Shown: positions 14,777 to 22,689 of the stretch, one piece after another
Position numbering within the stretch: position 1 is the first letter of the stretch
How the letters are laid out: every line of letters begins with the position of its first letter
DNA from: CAYGAM01 sp964347915
GTDB taxonomy: Archaea; Thermoproteota; Nitrososphaeria; Nitrososphaerales; Nitrosopumilaceae
Assembly: GCA_964347915.1 (NCBI GenBank)
Contig: CAYGAM010000005.1
Coordinates: forward strand, 1-45,577
Length of the DNA: 45,577 bases
Direction of reading: 5' to 3'
The notes under the pieces: model-generated
What the model was told of the DNA's origin: nothing
Seen by the model: the letters and a program-made list of their open reading frames with translations, nothing else
Databases searched by the model: none
Made by a program: the position numbers and the translations under genes

Positions 14777-15568
14777 ATGGAATCCATTCTGTTTGGCGTA
14801 CTGCAGGGCATTCTTGAATGGCTGCCGATCTCAAGCACCGGCGAACTTGTTCTGGTAATGACAAGCTTTTTTGAATATGCCGCCGAGGATGCGGTATCGC
14901 TGTCCTTTTTTCTTCATATTGGGACTGCGCTGTCTGCCGTGCTGTACTTTCGGCGGGACATTGCAGGAATCATTGCCGGCTTGAAGGGATACAGGCCAAA
15001 TTTCAAGGACAGGAACGGCCTGCCGTCGTTTCTTATCGTCTCAACGCTTCTTAGCGGATCTTTGGGATTTCTTATCTTCTCAGCGCTGCCGCTAGAGTCC
15101 GCATCAGGCGAAATGCTGATGGGACTGGTGGGAGCTGCCCTGATAGCTACCGGACTGGTGCAGCGGCTTGCAAAAAGAAGCGGAACGCGCACGCAAAAGG
15201 ACATGCGCCTGCCTGACTCTCTGCTCCTGGGGGCAGTTCAGGCGTTCTCTGTAGTACCTGGTCTCTCAAGGTCCGGCATTACCGTCTCCGCGCTGCTCCT
15301 TCGGGGATACAAGGCGTCTGACGCGCTGCGCCTGTCGTTTCTGATGGGCATTCCGGCGGTGCTGGGCGCCCAGCTTGGGATAGCGCTCACAATAGGCATC
15401 CCTGGCATTCCTGCGGTCGAAATGGCGGCGGGAATCGCAGCATCATTCCTGGCAGGCTATATCTTTATCGGATTCCTGCTGCGGATTGCCGGAAAGGTGC
15501 CGTTTTGGATATTTGCCGTAATGCTGGGATCTATTGCGCTCATCGCGCTTGCCTTTGCCTTGGCATAG
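14777..15568 (+). CDS. uppP: Undecaprenyl-diphosphatase family (UppP/BacA)
   Basis: 263-aa polytopic membrane protein of the UppP/BacA family, which dephosphorylates polyprenyl diphosphates so the carrier lipid can be reused. The N-terminal active-site segment LQGILEWLPISSTGELV (Glu and Ser-Ser-Thr conserved) and the second motif PGLSRSGIT with its Arg are both present, followed by SFLMGIPAVLGAQL. In archaea the substrate is presumably a dolichyl-type carrier for glycosylation, relevant to a glycosylated S-layer. Starts at the ATG 14777 rather than the TTG 14768 because of the TATA spacing. Confidence 0.93.
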   Translation: MESILFGVLQGILEWLPISSTGELVLVMTSFFEYAAEDAVSLSFFLHIGTALSAVLYFRRDIAGIIAGLKGYRPNFKDRNGLPSFLIVSTLLSGSLGFLIFSALPLESASGEMLMGLVGAALIATGLVQRLAKRSGTRTQKDMRLPDSLLLGAVQAFSVVPGLSRSGITVSALLLRGYKASDALRLSFLMGIPAVLGAQLGIALTIGIPGIPAVEMAAGIAASFLAGYIFIGFLLRIAGKVPFWIFAVMLGSIALIALAFALA

Positions 15569-15570
15569 GC

Positions 15571-15918
15571 TCAAAATATGCCGTACTTGCTGGATTCCAT
15601 CTCTTCCTTTATTGCCAGCTTGAATCTGGGCGAGCCGGCCTCCAGCCTGCCTGTAAGCCAGGCTAGAAATTTTTTCTCCATTCCCCTGCCCTTTAGGGCC
15701 TCAAAGTCCGGCCCTGCCTGCTCTGCCAGCCTTTCAACCAGCTCTGCATCAACGCTAATCACGAAAAAGTGCCATCCGAATGCAAATTCCGAGTCCGTTA
15801 TGGCAAAACTGTCTGGAAAATGCACCATCTCCTCAAGCTTGCTTAGGACGGATCTTGCAGCCGCGCTGGTCTTGTCATAGTCTATTGCCGATACGTTGAT
15901 GTTTATTCTCGCCTGCAT
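15571..15918 (-). CDS. Conserved-looking small protein, unknown function
   Basis: 115-aa soluble protein (MQARININVSAIDYDKTSAA, then EFAFGWHFFVISVDAELVE). Not recognised. Begins with a beta strand and mixes alpha and beta elements. Longer readings to 16119 are rejected because a TTTTTATTTT element lies about 27 nt upstream of the ATG at 15918. Convergent with uppP; only 2 nt separate the two stop codons. Confidence 0.6.
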   Translation of the reverse strand: MQARININVSAIDYDKTSAAARSVLSKLEEMVHFPDSFAITDSEFAFGWHFFVISVDAELVERLAEQAGPDFEALKGRGMEKKFLAWLTGRLEAGSPRFKLAIKEEMESSKYGIF

Positions 15919-16351
15919 TGTACCTTCTATGCCGCTACAAAATAAAAAGATTGCATGTTCCGGTGCCGCAGTCCCGGCTCGGCAGCTTTTGACTGAAAGG
16001 CAGCCGCACATCCTGCATTCGATGAATCGCTGACGCAAGGTCCAGCTGCAAAAACTCTTGATATTGCCTGCTGCATCCTGCAGGACTGTCATTTCAGAAC
16101 TGCACCTATGCAGAGCCATACAGTTTCATTCCGGATATCATTTGCGTCATGGCATCTTTTTCATGCAGCGCTGAAATTTTTTGCGCGATTTCGTGTGTCC
16201 AAAATGTCCCATAATCCTCAAAATGAGCGTCCGCGCCGGCGAGAATATTCCCGTGCGCCGTCCTGGGATTCGCGCCTGCCGTTTCCCCTCAATCCTGCTT
16301 TGCAGGGTGGTTTAATTTAGCGTCGGGCATTTTAGCCGTCCGTTTTGCGCT
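15919..16351. other. Gene-free intergenic region
   Basis: About 430 nt, with only the promoter of the 115-aa gene at its left edge. Short frames on both strands have no recognisable content. Confidence 0.4.
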
Positions 16352-17089
16352 TCAATCTTGCTTTAAAAGATGCTCTACTTCAATGCCAAAAAAGTTTCGC
16401 AGTATGCCTATGTATGTGCGTATGGATTCTGGCATCTCGTCGCCGCATGCCACGCCCAGGTTCTTTGCGTTTATCCAAATGGTTACTGCCTGGAGTATGG
16501 TCAGAAATCTGTCATTCTGCTCGTTTGAACTGATAGCTTTGGTATACCGTTCCGAGTATTCCCATGCGGTAACAAAGTCTATGCAGGACACTCCAAATAC
16601 GGACAAAAGCTGCTCTTTTAGCCCTGCCCTGGCAAACGGAACTTTGCTTACAATGTATGGAAATTCTACTCTTGCGGGAAGGCATTCCGGAAGGGGGGAC
16701 CACACTGTAGCAATCCTGCAGCCGCGCTGCAGCCCTTCAAACTTGGACATCATCTCATATATGATATTCTGGTCGGCAAACCAAAACAGTATGGCTGTCG
16801 CATCCGATATGTCAGCATCCCGCACATCGCAGCATGCAAACTCTGCCTTGGGATCCTCAATGAGCCTTATCTTGCTCTTGTCCCAGTCTACGCCGACTGC
16901 CTTTTTCACTCCGCGCTGCAGCGCCATTCTGACGCTGGAACCGTCGCCGCATCCTAAATGATAAAACACGTCATTGTCATTCAGCTCTAGGATATCAAGC
17001 ATGTCGCGAAGCGAATCATCAGGAAGCTGAACCTGCTCTCCGGACATGATCTCGCCGGGCAGCGTCTTTACATACTCTTCCAGCTTCAT
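16352..17089 (-). CDS. SAM-dependent methyltransferase (class I)
   Basis: 245-aa protein with the Rossmann SAM site: motif I VFYHLGCGDGSSVR (about residues 41-54), motif II acidic residue in KAVGVDWDKSKI, and motif III ACCDVRDADI. The order is that of class I methyltransferases, resembling archaeal enzymes annotated as DOT1-like or ribosomal/protein methyltransferases; the substrate cannot be told. The C-terminal 100 residues are a helical extension unique to the protein. Start ATG 17089, with ATAAAT 25 nt upstream. Monocistronic. Confidence 0.78.
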   Translation of the reverse strand: MKLEEYVKTLPGEIMSGEQVQLPDDSLRDMLDILELNDNDVFYHLGCGDGSSVRMALQRGVKKAVGVDWDKSKIRLIEDPKAEFACCDVRDADISDATAILFWFADQNIIYEMMSKFEGLQRGCRIATVWSPLPECLPARVEFPYIVSKVPFARAGLKEQLLSVFGVSCIDFVTAWEYSERYTKAISSNEQNDRFLTILQAVTIWINAKNLGVACGDEMPESIRTYIGILRNFFGIEVEHLLKQD

Positions 17090-17301
17090 GGGTATCATAG
17101 CATTGCTTCTGATTTATGTCTAATCAAGACGGCTTGATGCCGCGTTTGGCTTTTGCGCGCCTGTTTCATGATCCTGCCTGAACTTGTAAAAAACGGCAAG
17201 ATTGCTGCGCCTGTAATCACAGTTATGGAACAGGCCGTCTTTTGCCAAAAATTTTTCTGTGTTGTGACGTACCATGCAGCATTGCAGAAATTGTAGCAAA
17301 A

Positions 17302-17571
17302 CTATTCCTTTATGCCGTCAAGCTTGGCTACTACCTGCCACATCGTAGTCCTGACAAAGGAAGGCATGTTGGGATCCTGGGTTATGTCTTCTAGCATGCT
17401 TAGCGCGTTGGCCGCCCTAACTGCCATCGAGTACTCGCTGCTCTCCAAGTCTGCAATAAGATCGGTGACGCTCTTTTTGATTGTCTTTGGCGTGGCAGGG
17501 CCTGTTGCTATCTGCTTGAGCACTTCGATTGCGTTTGACATGGATTCCGTGTTCTGCTCCTTTGTCGCCAT
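17302..17571 (-). CDS. UPF0147 family protein
   Basis: 89-aa all-helical protein matching the archaeal UPF0147 family (NAIEVLKQIATGPATPKTIK, VRAANALSMLEDITQDPNMP, TTMWQVVAKL). Family function is unknown; it is nearly universal in archaea. Begins 2 nt after the stop of the Rieske gene, hence same operon. Confidence 0.92.
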   Translation of the reverse strand: MATKEQNTESMSNAIEVLKQIATGPATPKTIKKSVTDLIADLESSEYSMAVRAANALSMLEDITQDPNMPSFVRTTMWQVVAKLDGIKE

Positions 17572-17573
17572 TG

Positions 17574-17882
17574 TTACACCTCTATGAAGACTTGGCCAGA
17601 CTCTATTGTCACGTCATACCGTCCAAGATCCCTTATCTTTGCAGGAAACTTTGCAAGCTTGCCCGTTCTGCAGTCAAATTCCGCTCCGTGCCAGCCGCAG
17701 ACTAGATTCGTACCGGCCAGCTTGCCTTCAGCAAGGCTGGTTCCTGCGTGCGTGCACGTATCGTCTAGCGCAAACAGCGTATCATCGGCATTCCCTACTA
17801 TGATATCCTTGCCGTCTATGACGACTTTGAGAAGCGAGCCTTTGGGAAGATCAGACTCTTTGCATGCCATTACTTTGCCCAT
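17574..17882 (-). CDS. Rieske-type [2Fe-2S] ferredoxin
   Basis: 102-aa single-domain Rieske protein. Both cluster-binding boxes are intact: C43-T-H45-AG and C62-GW-H65-G. The size and the absence of a membrane anchor fit soluble NirD/biphenyl-dioxygenase-type ferredoxins that pass single electrons to oxygenases or reductases. Start at ATG 17882 (an upstream GTG at 17891 is possible), with an AAAACTATTAAG element about 26 nt upstream. First gene of an operon with UPF0147. Confidence 0.92.
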   Translation of the reverse strand: MGKVMACKESDLPKGSLLKVVIDGKDIIVGNADDTLFALDDTCTHAGTSLAEGKLAGTNLVCGWHGAEFDCRTGKLAKFPAKIRDLGRYDVTIESGQVFIEV

Positions 17883-18054
17883 AACAACCACCGGATTGCC
17901 ATTCTTAATAGTTTTTAGGTTGGACTGGCCGCTTTCATTCGATTTGGAATGACTTCATAACTCTGAATCTTTTTTGTAAAGCGATTCTGCCTGCTCCGCG
18001 GGATGCCTGCGGCGTCAAAACTGCACTGCGAAGATTGGGCATGTCTGGAGCCTG

Positions 18055-18915
18055 TCATGCTGGGCTTGTGACAAGCCGCACTGTATTTGATATCATTCCC
18101 AGTCCTTTTATGCTCATTTGTACGCTGTCGCCGTCCTTTAGGTAGCCGAATTTGCTGTTCATTGCCACGCCGTCGGGAGTTCCAGTGGATATGATGTCTC
18201 CGCGCTCAAGCGTCATGACCTTGCTCAGCCTGGAGACAATCTGCGGTATCTTGATGTGCATTTCTGACGTATTTGCATCCTGCCTTGTCTCGCCGTTTAC
18301 TTTTGTTGTCATTGCAAGATTCTGCGGGTCTGCAATCTCGTCGCTTGTGGTTATCCACGGGCCGCATGGCGCAAACGTGTCTGCGCCTTTTGCCCTGCCA
18401 AACTGCCCGTCAGCAAACTGTATGTCGCGGGCCGAAACATCATTGAGAATCATGTATCCTGCTATTGCGTCCTGCACGGCATTCTCTGGAACGTCCTTGC
18501 AGTTTTTTCCTATTATCAGGGCCAGTTCGATCTCATAATCCAGCTCGCTGATAAAATCAGGACACTGTATCTCAGAGTACGGTCCTGTGAGCGCTGTCCT
18601 GGGCTTTAGCACTATGACGGGATCTTTGGGAGGCGCAACGCCCTGCTCTTTTGCGTGGGAGGGATAATTGAATGCAAGGCATGCTATCTTGGGCGGGCTT
18701 GAAATTGGAGCTAAAATTTCAAATTCCGACAGATCTTGGACATATGAAGCCTTGTCCCTTATCTCGTCAGGCCAGCCGCCGAATGCAAAATCCTTTATTG
18801 AAAGGGGAATGGGCACGCCGGTCTGGTGCATGATATCCTCTCTTGTGGCCACTTTTCCTCCGGATACGATGCCAAACGTCTCTGTTCCGTCTTTGAGCAG
18901 CCTGGCTATCTTCAT
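18055..18915 (-). CDS. Fumarylacetoacetate hydrolase (FAH) family enzyme
   Basis: 286-aa enzyme: an N-terminal cap (MKIARLLKDGTETFGIVSGG) and the FAH catalytic barrel. The metal-binding region ELDYEIELALIIGK, the NDVSARDIQFADGQFGRAK segment, the GPWITTSDEI strand and the terminal GDIISTGTPDGVA motif are diagnostic. FAH-family enzymes cleave or decarboxylate acylpyruvate-type compounds using Mg2+ (fumarylpyruvate, 2-hydroxyhepta-2,4-dienedioate, oxaloacetate). The substrate here is not determinable. ATG at 18915 with a TTTTTGTA element about 26 nt upstream. Confidence 0.9.
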   Translation of the reverse strand: MKIARLLKDGTETFGIVSGGKVATREDIMHQTGVPIPLSIKDFAFGGWPDEIRDKASYVQDLSEFEILAPISSPPKIACLAFNYPSHAKEQGVAPPKDPVIVLKPRTALTGPYSEIQCPDFISELDYEIELALIIGKNCKDVPENAVQDAIAGYMILNDVSARDIQFADGQFGRAKGADTFAPCGPWITTSDEIADPQNLAMTTKVNGETRQDANTSEMHIKIPQIVSRLSKVMTLERGDIISTGTPDGVAMNSKFGYLKDGDSVQMSIKGLGMISNTVRLVTSPA

Positions 18916-19504
18916 TTAATCACGGGCATGATGCAAGATACAAAAATGTATGCATGCATGCGGCAATACACAATATGATCGCGTACGCCGTAATCGCGTA
19001 CAGCACAATCTTGTACACTGTGATCGCGCATGTCGCGAAAGTGGCTCATTCACACTGAAGCGTGCGCTGGAACGCTGTCCGCATGTCAAAAGCAGCGCGG
19101 CAAGCGGCGAATACCTCAAGATCAGATCCTATTCAATGAGTCATATCAGCCTCAGCGCATGATGAAACGTCTCATTTAGAAATTCTTTCAGTTTTTTTGA
19201 ATTTAGGCTGCAATGCAAAGTGATTCTGGGCTTCAGTTTGAGCACGCTGAAATGCGCGAATACTGTAATTCAATTTGACTTTCAAGAGCATGCCTGCATG
19301 AGTCTTTGATTTCTCAGGCGCTGAATGATTGGTGTAACAGCATACTGAAAAATCAAACTCTGACAGCATATTTTGGATTTTCCTGCTTGCTGTTCATGCA
19401 AAAGCATACGTACTTGCAGCCTGGCATGTTATGTGGTTGGTTCGGCCAAGCTTCTGATTGGGGCTATGAAATGCATATTATCTACCATGACAATGAAATA
19501 GCGT
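18916..19504. other. Gene-free region at left edge of the accessory island
   Basis: Nearly 600 nt with no supportable gene. It contains the FAH promoter, the 15-nt tandem repeats at 18976-19035 and the TATA-like GCATATTATCTA (19471-19482) of the following RHH gene. Remaining sequence is unremarkable. Confidence 0.45.
18976..19035. repeat. Four degenerate 15-nt tandem repeats
   Basis: Units TGATCGCGTACGCCG, TAATCGCGTACAGCA, CAATCTTGTACACTG and TGATCGCGCATGTCG follow each other without gaps. The conserved core is ATCGCGTAC. The array starts 61 nt upstream of the FAH start codon. Function unknown. Confidence 0.6.
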
Positions 19505-19681
19505 ATGCCAAAGACGCGCCAGTACAGAAAGTGTGCAGAGTTTAATGTAATAAGCGAGCTGGCAATAGAATGTCTGACCCAGAAGAATGGAATGTCAATA
19601 TCGGAACTTGTGGATAGCGGCAGCCGTCATGTTGAAGGCAATCGGGACAATGAGCCGAGCATGAACAGGACCGGATATTGA
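19505..19681 (+). CDS. 58-aa ribbon-helix-helix-like protein
   Basis: Small gene (MPKTRQYRKCAEFNVISELA, then IECLTQKNGMSISELVDSGS). The segment with a helix ending in NG, then MSISELV opening a second helix, is characteristic of RHH (CopG/MetJ-like) DNA-binding proteins. The ATG at 19505 has GCATATTATCTA about 29 nt upstream. Its stop (TGA) is one base before the ATG of the next gene, so they are translationally coupled. A partner regulator of the HTH protein is likely. Confidence 0.55.
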   Translation: MPKTRQYRKCAEFNVISELAIECLTQKNGMSISELVDSGSRHVEGNRDNEPSMNRTGY

Positions 19682-19682
19682 A

Positions 19683-20435
19683 ATGTCTATTTTACATGAT
19701 GGCGTAATGCTTGCCCGATTGAAGCGTAGCATGGGGCGAGATCATGCAACTCCCAGACCACTGTCACCAATTGAGGTAGCAAGCTGCATAGAGGATCTTA
19801 CGCAGCACATCTCACTTAATGAAATAAGCAAAAGGCTAAACATCAATGCCCGCGTACTGAGAGATTTTCTCAATATGAAAAAAACTCCCAAAAAATATCA
19901 TGATGTCTGGGGGTGGGGAAAATTTGTGGGAGGAAAGATTCCGTGGTCTGCATTCCGGCGGGCAGGAGATTTTTTAGAAAAGAAAGTCATAACAGTTGAG
20001 AATTTTAGTGATCTTGTGCAAGGTGTCCTAAATGAAGATATCTGCACAACGGATGTGGAAGACATTCTTTACTTGAAAACAAAGAATCCGGACAAATCAT
20101 TTGAGGATTGCTACAAGGAAATATCAAATATGGAGCCTGAGATAATCAAATCCATTGTATTTGTTGCAGATCTGAATTCCAGAATCCTTAAAGACCTTAA
20201 TCGCGAAGCAGATTCCAAATCAATGCCTGTTGACAGCTTTGCGGCCAGTATTTTGCGCAGACGCCTGGGCTCGGACGATGTTGAGGGAGTGCTAATCAAG
20301 CACAGCAGGCATATCAAAATAGCGCTTACCGAACAGGGGCGCAAAAACCTGGGAGATGCTGCAGCAAGGGAAAATGTCTCTTTGAATGATGTCATCAATC
20401 GCTTGTTTTTGCTGGAAGGATTTGGTAATGACTGA
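19683..20435 (+). CDS. Putative DNA-binding protein with HTH and RHH-like parts
   Basis: 250-aa protein. Residues around 30-65 (PLSPIEVASCIEDLTQHISL, NEISKRLNINARVLRDFLNM) form a helix-turn-helix of the ParB/KorB or sigma-4 style. The middle is helical. The C-terminal 45 residues (HIKIALTEQGRKNLGDAAAR, ENVSLNDVINRLFLLEGF) have the strand-helix-helix layout of an RHH domain. Such two-headed regulators are common in archaeal plasmid and island DNA. Coupled to the upstream 58-aa protein and 105 nt upstream of the ATPase gene, so it may control the ATPase/TOPRIM cassette. Function inferred only. Confidence 0.6.
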   Translation: MSILHDGVMLARLKRSMGRDHATPRPLSPIEVASCIEDLTQHISLNEISKRLNINARVLRDFLNMKKTPKKYHDVWGWGKFVGGKIPWSAFRRAGDFLEKKVITVENFSDLVQGVLNEDICTTDVEDILYLKTKNPDKSFEDCYKEISNMEPEIIKSIVFVADLNSRILKDLNREADSKSMPVDSFAASILRRRLGSDDVEGVLIKHSRHIKIALTEQGRKNLGDAAARENVSLNDVINRLFLLEGFGND

Positions 20436-20513
20436 TGAGTTGCAAAACCATGCATGAATTGCTGAGAACGGATCCATTTTACTTGGCAATAACGCTGCAG
20501 TGCGACGAGAATC

Positions 20514-20612
20514 CTGGCGCCAAACGAATTTATCCGCAACATGGGGGAGCAGGAGCGTAAAATGAGCGGTCAAAGTGCGCGCAAAAGTACGCCAAAAACT
20601 GCCCTAAAAACA
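20514..20612. repeat. Left arm of imperfect inverted repeat flanking ATPase/TOPRIM
   Basis: About 100 nt that match, in inverted orientation and at roughly 80% identity with one small gap, the segment 22577-22674. The longest shared core includes AAAATGAGCGGTCAAAG and GCGCGCAAAAG. It covers the presumed promoter (GAATTTATCC) and the first codons of the ATPase gene. Confidence 0.65.
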
Positions 20613-21962
20613 GAGGTTCATTCCAAACCAAAGCATAAGGCGAGCAAGCAGAGAGTGCGCAAAAGTACGCCAAAAACAATGATAAAGCAATCGATCGACA
20701 AAACAGGACCATTTCGAATCAGCCTTATCAAAGTCGGCAATTTCAAGAATTTCAAAAAGGCACAAATAGAGTTGAACAAGTTCAACGTGATCGTAGGAAA
20801 AAATGCGTCTGGAAAATCCAACCTTTTTCAAATCTTTGTATTTCTAAAGGATATCGCGCAGCGCGGACTGGCAAATGCAATTGCCTACCAGGGAGGCTCG
20901 CGTTTCATCAACAACTTTTCGTCAAGATCCTCCAAGTTAGAAATGGAGATACATTTTTCATCAGAATTTCCCCACGAACTTTCTGGACTGCATCCTTATG
21001 ACCCGAATTCCAAAGACACTCGCAAGTACCTTGATACCAAGCATATGATTTACATCTTTGCCGTCAAGCTCCAAAAGAACGGCGACTACAAAATCTTAAA
21101 GGACACATTGGAGATACGCTGCTCGGTCAGGCAGCGGCACCATGACGATGCAGAACTTCAGGGAAGAATAATTTTTTCAAAGAAGGGCGCTAAAATAAAA
21201 CCGAAATACGATTTCCCTCCAGATGCCAAATCTGCATCCTGGCAAAAGAGTGACTTCTTTGAATATTATCCGCTCACATCCAAGCAGCTGCTAATGGAAT
21301 CCAGAATACTCGTATATATTATAAATGGATGGCGCGAGTTTCTTGAAGGAATTGAACTGTATAATCTTGATCCTGCCATGCTAAAAAAGCCAAGCGACGG
21401 ACGCGCGCCGTTAAAGTTGGAATATGACGGATCCAATCTGGCCGCGGTTCTGTACAACATAAAAAATACGCCCAAGCTGTATGAAATGTTTCAGGAATTT
21501 GTTGGCGACACCCTGGATTTTTATAAATCGTTTTCTGCTGAACGGAATTCTGACGGCATGTCAATCTTTAACCTTGATGAAAAAAACAAAAAAGGAATAC
21601 CGCCTGCGTTTGCGTCTGACGGAACAGTAAACATATTTGCCATAATAATATGCCTGTTCTTACAAGGAAACCATCTCACAATAATAGAAGAGCCTGAGAG
21701 AAACATCCATCCCGGACTGCTTGCCAGGATGATTTCGTATATGGAAGACGCATCTAGAATAAACCAGATCATTATGTCTACGCACGATCCGCGAGTGCTT
21801 GATCATGTAAAGATAGACGCCATATCTTTTGTCATTAGGAACGAGGCAGGCAGCTCCACAGTCGTCAAGCCGGAGAACCATAAAGCGGTACAGCAGTTTT
21901 CCAAATACATGCAAATGAGCGAAATGATGATTCAGAACATGCTGGATGAGGAGAATGCATGA
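20541..21962 (+). CDS. AAA-type (OLD/ABC-like) ATPase, putative defence component
   Basis: 473-aa ATPase. A very basic tail (residues 1-55) holds two copies of RKSTPKT. The ATPase proper follows: ISLIKVGNFKNFKKAQIELN, Walker A GKNASGKS at 86-93, an SMC/OLD-like middle, Walker B TIIEEPERNIHPG near residue 380 and a D-loop/H-motif STHDPRVLDH near 413. This is the AAA_15/AAA_21 type found in OLD nucleases, Gabija-, PARIS-, AbiL- and Septu-like systems. The stop overlaps the TOPRIM-like partner (ATGA). A start at the ATG 20562 (MSGQSARKS) is equally possible and has GAATTTATCC at about 30 nt upstream. It is flanked by inverted repeats. Confidence 0.82.
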   Translation: MGEQERKMSGQSARKSTPKTALKTEVHSKPKHKASKQRVRKSTPKTMIKQSIDKTGPFRISLIKVGNFKNFKKAQIELNKFNVIVGKNASGKSNLFQIFVFLKDIAQRGLANAIAYQGGSRFINNFSSRSSKLEMEIHFSSEFPHELSGLHPYDPNSKDTRKYLDTKHMIYIFAVKLQKNGDYKILKDTLEIRCSVRQRHHDDAELQGRIIFSKKGAKIKPKYDFPPDAKSASWQKSDFFEYYPLTSKQLLMESRILVYIINGWREFLEGIELYNLDPAMLKKPSDGRAPLKLEYDGSNLAAVLYNIKNTPKLYEMFQEFVGDTLDFYKSFSAERNSDGMSIFNLDEKNKKGIPPAFASDGTVNIFAIIICLFLQGNHLTIIEEPERNIHPGLLARMISYMEDASRINQIIMSTHDPRVLDHVKIDAISFVIRNEAGSSTVVKPENHKAVQQFSKYMQMSEMMIQNMLDEENA

Positions 21963-22482
21963 CAATTTATGTTTTGGTGGAAGGAGTTAATGACGAGCAG
22001 CTGCTAAAAGCAGTATTCAAAAAGTGTTTTAATTCAACCCCGAGTTTCTACCAATATGCTTCCAAGTCACCGGAAACAGTAATGAGTTTTGTGAAAGGCC
22101 TTTGCAATGAAGGCGTTCTCCACATTTTGCTTGCAGACAAGAATGCATCTGCATCTATAACCGAGAAAAAAAATTCCAAAGCTGCCAAGTACGGAACAAG
22201 TGCAGAGAACACGATAATTGTTGACAATGAAAGAGCTGGTATGCTGCAGGAGCCGCCATCAAAAAGTTTGATCCAAAGGGCTACAAGCCAGAGCAGATTG
22301 ACAAGCGGCGGTTTGAATCTCTGATGAACACAGCCTTTGCAACAATGTCCTATCGAAAAATTAGCAAATGCTTCAATGCTGTTGCAGCTAAGCAAAAGAG
22401 TAAATCGTTCAGATACTTTTATGACAAAGCGCACAAACTGATCAAAAAAGACAGGATGACAAAACACATCAGTAAACCATAA
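21959..22482 (+). pseudogene. TOPRIM-like nuclease partner, frameshifted
   Basis: Starts with a TOPRIM-like strand and acidic residue (IYVLVEGVNDEQLL, E8) and continues to HILLADKN (D60) and IIVDNE. The open frame then runs off into unrelated sequence and stops at 22324, while another frame from about 22233 gives a sensible continuation (SWYAAGAAIKKFDPKGYKPE, then KRRFESLMNTAFATMS) to a stop at 22482. Adding one A to the AAA at 22230-22232 joins them as IIVDNEKSWYAAG, about 174 aa. So this is a one-base deletion in a gene that overlaps the ATPase by 4 nt. It could be inactivation, assembly error or programmed slippage. OLD-family ATPases act with TOPRIM nucleases, which fits the pairing. Confidence 0.7.
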
Positions 22483-22576
22483 TACGCGCTACAAGCAATC
22501 ACAATAACAGCAGAAAATAATGCCGCCCTGCTGAATTGACAGAATCCAAAAACTACGGCAAATTGGAGCGGATCCA

Positions 22577-22674
22577 TGCTTTTGGGGGCGTTTTTGGCAT
22601 GCTTTTGCGCGCGCTTTGACCGCTCATTTTGCGCTCCCGCTTCCCAATTTGCGGACAAATTCGCTTGGCGTCAG
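22577..22674. repeat. Right arm of inverted repeat flanking ATPase/TOPRIM
   Basis: Inverted partner of 20514-20612. Read on the minus strand it contains a promoter-like GAATTTGTCC and an ATG opening MSGQSARKSMPKTPPKAW, a truncated copy of the ATPase N-terminal tail that ends after about 23 codons. It lies between the frameshifted TOPRIM gene and the DNA methyltransferase. Confidence 0.65.
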
Positions 22675-22689
22675 ACATGCCGCTTTCAG

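Noticed and set aside
18976..19035. CRISPR array
   Set aside because: Units are 15 nt, contiguous and degenerate, with no spacers and no cas genes in the window.
20541..22482. Assignment to a named system (Gabija, PARIS, AbiL, OLD class 2)
   Set aside because: The ATPase type is shared by all of them and the partner lacks their diagnostic motifs; naming one would be over-reading.
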